The notes below the pieces were generated by a model. The model saw nothing but the letters and a program-made list of their open reading frames with translations. It searched no databases and was not told where the DNA came from. 64,000 nt of DNA from Desmodesmus armatus (Eukaryota > Chlorophyta > Chlorophyceae > Sphaeropleales > Scenedesmaceae). Every line of letters begins with the position of its first letter. The stretch's first letter is position 1. A program made the position numbers and the translations under genes. The DNA lies in assembly GCA_007449985.2 (NCBI GenBank), contig VIIQ02000827.1:558001-622000 (forward strand), read 5' to 3'. This document shows positions 49,001-57,929 of the stretch, piece after piece.

Positions 49001-52000
49001 TATGTGTTGTGTTGCGGACATGCTGTGGTGCTTGTAGGTGCGTCAGTTTGAGGGGATGCTGTCCCCTCTGCTGAGCCCACCTCTGCCCAGCCTGCCAAAT
49101 GCTCAGATGGCATGGGCAGCCCTGGCGATTGAGGAGCTCACAAGGCTGGGGGTGGCTACCTTTGCAGTGGCACCAGGTCAGTGGCCACACCGCACTAGCC
49201 TGGCACTGGAATTACTGTTACTGTTACTGTTACATGGTTCAGGCTGAGCCTCAACACCCCGTAGGGAGCCAACGAGGCGCATGTGGCATCAGCATCTCAC
49301 AACGCATCTGAATATACATCGTACAATGCAATGAGACTTGGCATTGCATGTAGGCGGCATGGCGTCTATGTGGGTGTTGATAGACATCACAGACAGCACT
49401 ACAAAGCACTCCAAATCCTGCACGGTACTGTGTCGACCTACGGTCTGGTTGTGCTTGTGCCTTTGCTGTGCAGGCTCTCGGTCCAGCCCCCTGGCGCTTG
49501 CTGCTGCTAGCCACCCTCGCACGCAGCTGACCGTGGCTATCGACGAACGCAGCCTGGGCTTCTGGGCACTGGGATATGGGCGTGCTAATGCATCAGGTGA
49601 CTGCTTACAACCTGCTGATATATCAGCTGGCAGTCATGCAGCCTTGTCATGTATTGACTTATGCGTGAGATATATGTGCACAGTACCCTGTAAAGCGGCA
49701 CGGCTGACGTGGGTCAACTCGTGTCAGTTTAGCTGTCTACCCATTTCAGTGTGTGTTGATACACGCACAATGCATCATCCACATGTGCGCGTCTTGCTGT
49801 ATCAGACTGTCCTGTTCCGTATTGTCATGGCGTGCTGTGCACCCCGTGTCCTGGCATGCTGCTCCTTGACCTGCCATGCTGTGACGTCCTGGAACGTCTT
49901 TGCTGAGCCATGCTTTGTTTTGCATGTGCAGGTCGTCCTGCTGCTGTTATCTGCAGCAGCGGCACTGCGGTGGCCAACCTGCTGCCGTCTGTGGTCGAGG
50001 CCAGCCAGTCTCTGGTCCCCATGCTGCTGCTAACAGCTGACAGACCTTATGAGCTCAGGGACACTGGAGCCAATCAAACTATTGACCAGGTATGGGGTGC
50101 AGGCTTCTTCGGGGAGATGAGGAAATGCGGTGCTCAGGGAGTTGTGCTGGTGACAGTGAATGTTGTTTCGGGGTCGGGGCTTCTCCCAAGCTAGTGGGGG
50201 TTAGGCGGGGCCCTGCATGTCGATCTCAACGCAGCAAGCACTCATTGCAATCGTGTGAATTTTGCGATTGTACCAATTGGGAAACTTGCTAACAGCAGTA
50301 AATGCAAGGTCTCGACTGGTGCAGTCGACTGGCGCCAGCCGATCCCCCCCCCCAGCCCTGGTTAGGCGCAGTGTTTGATACGTAGTGCGCGCAGGAGCCC
50401 GTAACCGCAGTCCATATATAACGCAGTATGATATCATGGTTACTCAAGCAAGTGCGTTGGCTCGGTGGCAATGGGCCACGCAGTCCTACATGGCAGCTGG
50501 CTGCAGTGGCAGGCACTGCTGTCCAGGGGCACATATATGCTGAGAGGAATCCTTGTATTTGTCCTTCGGGACATCTGTTAAATTGGCATTTATACAGAGA
50601 AGATTAGCATGGCCCCTGCGCAAGGATGACACGCACAAATCGAGAAAAGGTTCCAACGCCCCCCCCCCCTTCCAGCACAGCCGCCACAATGGCCCCCCAC
50701 TGTGCTATATGCACTGCACGCCCCCTCACCCCAGGGGGAAACCAACCCAACTTGGGCTAGGGGAACTGGTGCGGTGGGGTGGGGTGCATATGGCATACAT
50801 GTACTGTGACCAACACGAGTGAAAACAGTGTATCACTATCACATCTCCAGTGGTTTACAAAGTGTACACATCTCCACGCAGGTCAAGATCTTCGGTGGCT
50901 ACACCCGCTGGTCCAGTGATGTGTGTCCACCCAGTGAGGCTCTGCCTGGGCGTGTCATCGTCGGCACTGTTGACACAGCAGTGCGCATGGCCATGGCAGC
51001 ACCCACACCAGGTAGGCACTTGTGGGAACAGGGCACTAAGGGGGGTTGTGCAGGTGGCTGTTTGCTTGACAGTGATACCTCCTGGGTGATGGAGCATGTT
51101 GTGACTTGTCCGCTGCCATACCGCCTGTTGTTGCCGCCAGAGTTGACTGCCACTGCTTTCTAGTCGCAATGTTTACCCTGCATGTAGTGTCGCTGGGGTA
51201 CAAAGCAACAATGCACACGCAGCCATGCGCCTTAGCTGAGCCAACTGGCTTGTGTTGTGCATGTGTTGCGACATTGTTGCAGGCCCAGTGCACCTCAACT
51301 TCCAGTTCAGGGAGCCCCTAGCCCCTGTCGCAGCCAACTGGTCCCCCTCACACTTCCTGCGAGGTTTAGAGGCTTGGCAGCAGTCTGCTGAACCCTACAC
51401 AGCCACCCTGCTAAACCCAACCCCCATTGGCCAAACGCTGCCAGCACACAGCCTTACTCTTGGCCTAGGGTTTGGCCCTGCTTTGAACCCTGCTGTGTTG
51501 GATCAGCAGCAGCTCCTGCCGGGGCCGGCAGCAGCGACAGCAGCAGTGGCAGGGGCGCCTGGGGTATCCAATGCATTGGACCTGCTGCTGCAGGCGCAGC
51601 GGGGTCTGATAGTTGTGGGTGAGCAGTTAGATAGTGGGGCTGCAGCAGCAGCACTGCAGCTAGCTGCACTCCTAGGCTGGCCAGTGGCCGCAGACGTGCT
51701 GTCTGGACTGCGTGTTGGCAGCAGTGGCAGCAATGGCAGCAGTGGCAGCAGTGGTGTGGTGATGCTTCACCATATGGACCATCTGTTGCTGCCGCGGCCA
51801 GGCAGCAGCAGCAGTGGCGGGTGGTGGGAGCAGTTGCAGCCAGATGTGGTGCTGCAGGTGGGACCGCGGGTGACATCCAAGCGGCTGAACCAGTTCATGG
51901 TGAGTTTGGTTGCTTACTTTCAGTAATTTTTAGTTTGGTTGCTTACTTTCGCTGTTGGCTGCTGCTCCCAGTGCCCAGTCACTCGACGTGTTGGTCAGTA

Positions 52001-55000
52001 TCTCTGCTGGTGTATATATTGTATAGCGTCAACAGCACAGGAGGCACTAACTGCCTTGAAGGCTCAATCTGGGTGCCTGCTGTTGACTTGCAAAGGATTG
52101 GATATGCCATTGCGGCTGCTGCAACTCAGCCTAGTAGCTGCCAGCGAAGCTATCATGATTGCTGCTGTAAGCTTGCTTGCACGCATCGCTCAAGCAGCTG
52201 CACGGCATGCAGGACCTCACACCCTCCAGCTGGGAGCAATGCCAGATGCTGCGGCGCCCTTTCGGGCTGTATGTCTGCTGCGCCCTGCATTGTCACAGGA
52301 GTGGAGCGCGCTGCCGCCATTGGACAGCAGCCGTCAAGCTACGCCGTGGCTGTTTGTCTCGCCCGCACCGCAGCGACACGATGCATCGCACCTCTTGGCA
52401 GCACACCTCAGCATGACACCTCAGCAGCTGCTGCTGACAGCAGCTGCAGCCCTACAGCAGCAGCAGCAGCAGTGGTCGCCTGCGCAGCAGCAGCGGCGGC
52501 CGACTGCGTATGCCCGGCTGCTGCAGCAGTTGGACGCTGCTGCTGCGGAGCAGATCGACGTCACTCTTTCCCAGCTGGGGCAAATGAGTGAGATGGCAGT
52601 TGCTAGGGCGTTGTCTGTTCAGTTCCCGGCAGGGTTTGGCCTGTTCCTGGGCAACAGCATGCCCATACGTGACATGGACATGTACGCTGGGGCGCGGCAA
52701 GCAGCACCAGCGGCTGTAGCTGCTGCACAGGTGCCGGTTGTCACTCTCAGCAGCGCAGCAGCAGCAGCAGCAGCCGCTGCTGGGGGTGGTGGAGTGGCGG
52801 GTGACAGTGAGAGCAGCAGCTTAGACAGCTTCAACCAGCAAGGCAGCAGTAGTCAGGTGCTACCAGCGGAAGAAGCCGGGCGCAGCAGCAGTGGCAGTGC
52901 TGACAGCATAGGTTCTATGCCACCCGGGGGCCTGCTAGCATGGCGAGGCAGCAGCAGCAGTAGCAGTGCTGGTTCCAACCAGCAGCCTGCAGACCCCTCC
53001 TCTGCAGCCTACAGCAGCACCAGCTCGCTCCCCGACACCTTTGTCGGCGTTCCTGTTGCTGCAAACCGCGGTGCCAGTGGGATAGACGGCGTCCTCAGCA
53101 GCGCGGCCGGGTTTGCAGCGGGACTGCAGCGCCCGGTTACGTTGGTGATCGGCGATTTGTCGTTCCTGCACGACGTGAACGGCTTGTCGCTGCTGCGGGG
53201 CGGAGAGATGGCTCCGCCGTTGACGGTGGTGCTGATCAATAACAAGGGCGGTGGGATCTTCAGCTTCCTCCCCGTTGCGGATGCTGTGGGGCGAGCGGCA
53301 TTTGAGCGGCTGTGGGGCACGCCGCAGAATGTTGATCTGGAAGGTACGCAGGACAGCATCACATTATTAACACTTACACATGCATCACCACAACTTTGGC
53401 TTGTTACTCACTGAGAGGGTGATTTGATTGATGTAGAAGCTTCCCATGGCGTGGTTTTCCTGCCATATGGCGGGAGCACCACGCCATGGGAAGCTTCTAC
53501 ATCAATCAAAGCAACCCTTCAGTGAGGAACTTGCGTTTGGGCTGGTGTCACGTCTTTTTCATGCCGAGATCTTCATGTGCTGGTCTTACGTACTTGCTAC
53601 CAGAACCCTGACGCACAGACACACGCACATGTTACACCTGTTGCTGGTGTCTGCAGGCCTTTGCCGCGCACACGGCATCCCTCATCAGTCTGTGACCACC
53701 CCCAGGAGCTGCCCTCTGCCCTGGCCACTGCTTGGGGCATCAACAGGCACAGCGTGGTGGAAGTCATCACTGACAGGTGGGTGGGGGGGGGGGGTGGGGG
53801 GTGGTGAGTGCAGGACTCCAGAGTAATGTTGGCTCTGGTGTTTCCACCACACGAGATATCATTTCAGAGGATATCAGACACGATTTGTCTGTGACCGACA
53901 CGATGCATTGATCCCGCTGTGCAATCTGCGACTGGCTTGCTTGCACATGCCAATGGTCTGGGGGTTCTCTTCGCGATTGCTGCACGCAGGGCTGACAATG
54001 TGAGGCTGCACCGGCAGCTACAAGCTGACGTGGCAGCAGCAGTACACGCAGCATACCACAGCCTCACAGCGGCACCTCAGCAGCAACAGCAGCAGCCGCA
54101 TCTGCAGCCGCCGCTGCCGCAGCAGCATCAGCAGCAGCTGGTTGCCGGCTTGCCGCTGCTGCCATCCATACAGCTGCAGCCTGAGCTGCATATAGCGGTT
54201 GTACAGGTACAGCAGTATAGCATACCTCTGACTAAACCTTTGACCAGCACAGACTCACAACAACAGCACCAGCAGGGTGTTGCACCACCGCAGACTCAAT
54301 CCGAACGCCATGGTTTTTTGCTGACTATTCAAGTATCACAGCAGCAGCAGCAGGATGTGCAGCATTTGCAGCATCAGCATATGCAGCCGGGGCAACAGCA
54401 GCAGCAGCAGCAGCAGCAGCGGGTGTTTGTGGGGGTGGGAGAAGCAGCCCCTCTGCCCGGGCTGCATTCAGAAAGCCTCGAACAAGTGGCAGAGCAGCTA
54501 GCCATGCTGACCCATTTACTGCAGGGTTTGCCAGTGCCTAGAACCCTTGCCCTCCTCAGCAGTAACAGCATCACCCGGTGGTTTAAGCGGGTAGCTGGGC
54601 TAAACCCAGCTGTGCTACACCCGACCGTGAGGCATGCTGTTGAGTCAGCGTTGCTGCAGGCTGTAGCAGCAGCACAGGGGTGCGATCTGGCGCAGCTGCT
54701 GTCACCCGGGTTACACCACAGCAGCAGCAGCAGCAGCAGCAATAGCAGCAGCAGTGGCAGCAATGGCGCTGGCAGCAGTGACAAGGGTGTGTCAGTGTGT
54801 GTGAATGGGCTGCTGCCGGGTGTGGGGAGTGTGGGTGAGGTGGTGGCTGCTGCTGAAGCTCTTGTGGCATCAGGAGCCACTGTGCTCAAGGTCAAGGTTG
54901 GCAGGAGGTGAGCCCAGTGGAATTGGGGTGGATGGTTCTAGAAGATGAGAAGAAGAGTAACCACTGCTTGTCAGCACATGCAGGCGCTCAGGTGAAGCAT

Positions 55001-55308
55001 CTTGAAAATGAGACTGTCGAAAGCACTAGGGAGTTCTCTGTCTGTGAGGGTGATGATTTCATGATGGCGAGTGCAGCCCTCAGGGCCTGACTGTCTGCTG
55101 CTTTGTCTGCCTGTCTCCTCCTGCATCGCAGGGATGACCCTGCTGCAGATGCAGCAGTGATTCTCGCCCTGCACAAAGCACTCAACAGCAGCAGCAGCAG
55201 CAGCCAGCGTGTGGTCTTGACTGCAGATGCCAACAGGGCGTGGACGCTGCAGCAAGCCCTGTGCTTTGCTGCGGCATTGAAACATGGGCTGCCTGTTAGT
55301 CATGCCGA

Positions 55309-55358
<50 letters not shown>

Positions 55359-56064
55359 GTGTGCTGGCATACGTGGAGGAGCCAACCCAAGACCCTCGTG
55401 ACATGTCAGTTTTCTATGCTGAAACAGGCATAGCAGTGGCCGTGGACGAATCTCTTGACGAGGGTTTAGTGGGCCTGCAGCACGTCCTGCTAAACCCTGA
55501 CGACAGCAGCAGCAGCAGTAGGCAGAGATTGGATCTGTCGGCAGGCTCAGGTTTAGTGGCAGTTGTGATCAAGCCTGCTGTAGTGGGAGGGTTTGAGCGA
55601 GCTTGGGGTTTAGCCCGCTGGGCGCAGCAGGAGGGTTTAAGGGTTGTGATCAGCAGCAGCTTTGAGAGCAGTGTGGGGCTGGCAGCACTGGTGCAGCTGG
55701 CTGCTGCTGTTGATGCTGCTGCAGCTGGCAGCAGCGGCGGCAGCAGCAACGATGACAGCAGCAGTGGTGCCAGCAGCATGGTTCTGCCAAATGGCTTGTG
55801 GGCAGGCTTTGGAGGGTCTGGCCTGCCCAGCGGAACAGCAGCAGCAGCAGCAGCAGTAGCAGCAGCAGGTGGTGGTACCCAGGCAGGCAATGCAGAGCAG
55901 CAGGGGCAGCAGCAGCAGTGGCATGGGCTGGGGACTCTCTCCTGGTTTGCAGGTGATGCAGTGGGCCACAACAACAGTCTCCAACGCTTTGGCTCGAGCA
56001 TACCTGCTGCAGCTGCCTGGGAGCTGTTGCAGTCAACAGCTACTGCTGCAGCCGCTGCTGACGA

Positions 56065-56112
<48 letters not shown>

Positions 56113-57685
56113 TGGTGCTCCTGCTGTGCAGCAGAGCAGCAGCTGTGTGCTGCCAGTGCAGTACCAGGTCCTCAGTGCTGCTGGCACACCCATGGTAGTC
56201 ACCGGGTCACTAGTAACACCCAGCAGCAGCAGTGGCAGCAGTGGCCAGCTGCCTGTGGTGCTGCTGCATGGATTCATGGGTGCTGACACAGACTGGCACC
56301 CGCTGATGGCAGCATTGGCAGCAGCAGGACACCCTTGCCTTGCAGTCAACCTACCAGGCCACGGGGGCACAGGACCAGCAGCAGCAGCAGCAGCGGCGGC
56401 AGCTGTAGCAGCAGGGGAGTGCTACAGCCTTGAGACGGCAGCAGCAGTAGCAGAGCAGGCTGCTGCTGCTGCATTCGGTGCTGGCACCCCCTGTCTGCTG
56501 GTTGGCTACAGCATGGGTGCTAGGGCAGCCATGCAGGCTGTGCTTGGCAAGCAGTCCTCTCAACAGCAGGGGGCTGGTGCTGCTGCTGACAGGGCCACCT
56601 CTAGCACAAACGGCAGCAGCAGCGGCAGCAGCAGCAGCAGCAGCGATGATGGGGTCCGCTGGGCAGGTGCCGTGCTGATCTCCGGCACTCCTGGCATGCC
56701 TGATCCAGAGCTACGTGCAGCTCGTGTGGCAAAGGATCACGAGCTTGCTGACCTGCTGAAAGCTGTTGGTGCAGCGGGCTTCTTGCGGTGGTGGTACAGG
56801 CAGCCGCTGTGGGCGTCACTCAGGGCTCATCCAGGGTTTGAGAGGCTGCTGGCGAAGCGTGTGGCGGAGCAGGAGGGTCAGGAGGAGCAGCTGGCTGCGT
56901 CTTTGACGTATGCTAGCACAGGGCGCATGGTGAGCAAGGGAGTGGGGTGAGGGTGGGTGCGGGGGTGGTGGGTGTGGGCAGTTGTGTCACAAAGTGCATG
57001 ACAGGGTGGTGCCTGGACTGTGCTGTACACTAGCATGGGTGTTTGTGGGGGCTTATACCAGGTTTGAGAGGCTGCTAGCGAAGCGAGTCGCGGAGCAGGA
57101 GGGTCAGGAGCAGCAGCTGGCTGCGTCCTTGACGTATGTCAGCACTGGGCGCATGGTGAGCAGGAGGGGAGGGGGGTAGGGTGGGTGGGTGGGGCCAGCG
57201 GTGGGGCAGGTTGGGGGTGATTCCTTGTTCAGCGCTGCATTGAGGGCGTACCAGTGGTGAAGCACAAGTCATATGCTGACTGTATGCGCTTTTTTTGCCT
57301 TGCTGCCACCCTCTTTCTGTAGGTGCCCCTGTGGGGTGAGCTGCGTAGCTGTCAGGTGCCGCTGCTGCTGGTTGCTGGTCAGCTGGACAGCAAGTTTGCA
57401 GGCATCAAGCGCCGCATGATGGCACGCCTGAGACAGGGCCTGTCAGCCCGGACAGCAGAGCAGCACCAGCAGCAGCAGCACCAGGAAGTGTCGGTTCGTG
57501 CAGCTGAGCAGCAGCAACTGGAGCAGCAGTCCGACCAGCAGTCAGAGCAGCAGTCAGAGCAACAGCAGCAGCAGCAGCATGTGGTGCATCAGTGGGCGGA
57601 GGTGCCTGGGGTGGGGCATGCTGTGCATGTTGAGGCACCGCTGCAGCTACTGCAGTTAATCATGGGCTTCACAGAGACGTCGTGA
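42626..57685 (+). CDS. PHYLLO: PHYLLO: fused MenF-MenD-MenC-MenH phylloquinone enzyme
   Basis: Exons: 42626-43234, 43664-44075, 44270-44282 (tentative microexon), 44537-44668, 44945-45248, 45572-46412, 46701-46854, 47221-47434, 48601-48681, 49038-49176, 49474-49596, 49932-50089, 50882-51011, 51283-51899, 52299-53343, 53657-53776, 53990-54907, 55132-56929 and 57323-57685; about 2,720 residues. It converts chorismate via isochorismate and SEPHCHC to o-succinylbenzoate. After a likely transit peptide come MenF (~204-920: [36 protein letters not shown]), MenD (~921-1735: [43 protein letters not shown]), MenC (to ~2370: [37 protein letters not shown]) and MenH (~2377 on: LLHGFMG, GYSMG Ser, GQLDSKF Asp, GVGHAVH His). 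Gln/Ser/Ala runs lengthen it well beyond the plant protein. The exon at 53657 lacks one C (run at 53699-53703), breaking the frame as sequenced. The start of the exon at 52299 is also uncertain. Confidence 0.95.
44270..44282 (+). other. PHYLLO: Candidate 13-bp microexon of PHYLLO
   Basis: The exon ending at 44075 leaves phase 1 and the exon starting at 44537 needs phase 2, so they cannot join directly in frame. The 13 bases at 44270-44282 (gtggcgcctggca), bounded by CAG and GTTTCG, bridge them and give GAQGGAWQFNTKQQP. That fits the glycine-rich segment followed by an aromatic residue expected before the conserved ...EWAAFGSF of MenF. Confidence 0.4.
47564..48490. repeat. Tandem repeat array in a PHYLLO intron, five copies
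   Basis: The landmark ccaatgatgcagtgcta, followed by gatagtagattcgtag and a run ending gggaagcactg, starts at about 47564, 47728, 47892, 48091 and 48409. The first three copies are exactly 164 bp apart; the last two are more diverged and further apart. The array occupies most of the intron between exons 47221-47434 and 48601-48681. Units contain ataaaccctt-like telomeric motifs. Confidence 0.85.
48517..48545. repeat. Interstitial plant-type telomeric repeat
   Basis: CCCTAAACCCTAAACCCC plus degenerate flanking units (ccctaaa is the reverse complement of TTTAGGG) lie at the end of the tandem array, 55 bp before PHYLLO exon 48601. There are two perfect and about two imperfect units. Confidence 0.85.
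50534..50538 (+). promoter_or_regulatory. Putative TATA box of the U6 gene
   Basis: TATAT is centred about 25 bp upstream of the U6 5' end at 50561, close to the position used by RNA polymerase III snRNA promoters. I do not see a clear plant-type upstream sequence element. Confidence 0.4.
50561..50658 (+). ncRNA. U6 spliceosomal snRNA (gene or close pseudogene)
   Basis: About 98 bases match the U6 consensus: a 5' hairpin gtccttcgggac (shorter than the usual form), then atacagagaagattagcatg, containing the invariant ACAGAGA box and AGC triad, cccctgcgcaaggatgacac for the internal stem-loop, and gcacaaatcgagaaaaggtt. The catalytic core is intact. It lies in the PHYLLO intron between exons 49932-50089 and 50882-51011, on the same strand. 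Odd points: there is no T4 run at the 3' end, where a Pol III terminator is expected (ccaacg and a C run instead), and the mid region atctgttaaattggcattta is somewhat diverged. It is either a divergent functional copy or a recent pseudogene. Confidence 0.85.
53408..53524. repeat. Inverted repeat with perfect 32-bp core in a PHYLLO intron
   Basis: Bases 53424-53455 (ttgattgatgtagaagcttc...) and 53478-53509 are perfect reverse complements around a 22-bp loop. Pairing extends outward imperfectly to about 53408 and 53524 (tcactga/tcagtga). It lies 65-315 bp after the donor of exon 52299-53343. Confidence 0.92.
56831..57163 (+). repeat. PHYLLO: Tandem duplication of the 3' end of the main PHYLLO MenH exon
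   Basis: The last ~100 bp of the exon plus its donor (56831-56935; [15 protein letters not shown]...STGRM then GTGAGC) is repeated about 226 bp downstream (57057-57163) at high identity, including a GTGAGC donor. The second copy has a CAG in front that could act as an acceptor, but splicing from the real exon (phase 0) would meet TGA at once, so it cannot be a simple in-frame cassette. Confidence 0.88.
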
Positions 57686-57929
57686 TACGGATTAACCATA
57701 CTTGATAACGCGCAGGCGCGTTCTAGTTATGTAACCGCTGTGGCCTTCCACCGGCCTGCAGGGAGTGCGGCGATATTAGCTGATAAGGTCATCTGAGAGT
57801 GTCAGTCGATCACTTGTCCAACTATCCGCTGTTTATTTAATCCTGTGGCTATCACTGGCAATCCCCGCCAGCCAGCGATCTTCAATGTGCACATTGACTC
57901 CCACGTGCAGAGTCGCTGTCCACGTCAAA
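57686..57929 (+). promoter_or_regulatory. Short PHYLLO / beta-helix intergenic region with polyadenylation signal
   Basis: Only 244 bp separate the PHYLLO stop from the next start codon. TGTAA, the green-algal polyadenylation signal, lies at 57730-57734, 45 bp after the stop. The rest must include the promoter of the downstream gene; tttatttaa at about 57833 is its only AT-rich patch. Confidence 0.45.

Noticed and set aside
51821..52591. 256-codon plus-strand frame overlapping the MenD exons
   Set aside because: Out of frame with the conserved MenD sequence; the Cys/Ser/Thr-rich composition is typical of a shifted reading.
55414..56370. 318-codon minus-strand open frame opposite PHYLLO
   Set aside because: Antisense shadow of repetitive AGC/GCA sequence; it reads as poly-Leu/Ala with no domain, while the plus strand encodes clear MenC and MenH motifs.
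42626..57685. Bacterial men operon or organelle DNA as the source of the Men domains
   Set aside because: The modules are joined in one frame through many spliceosomal introns and share the repeat-rich style of neighbouring genes, so this is a nuclear eukaryotic fusion gene.
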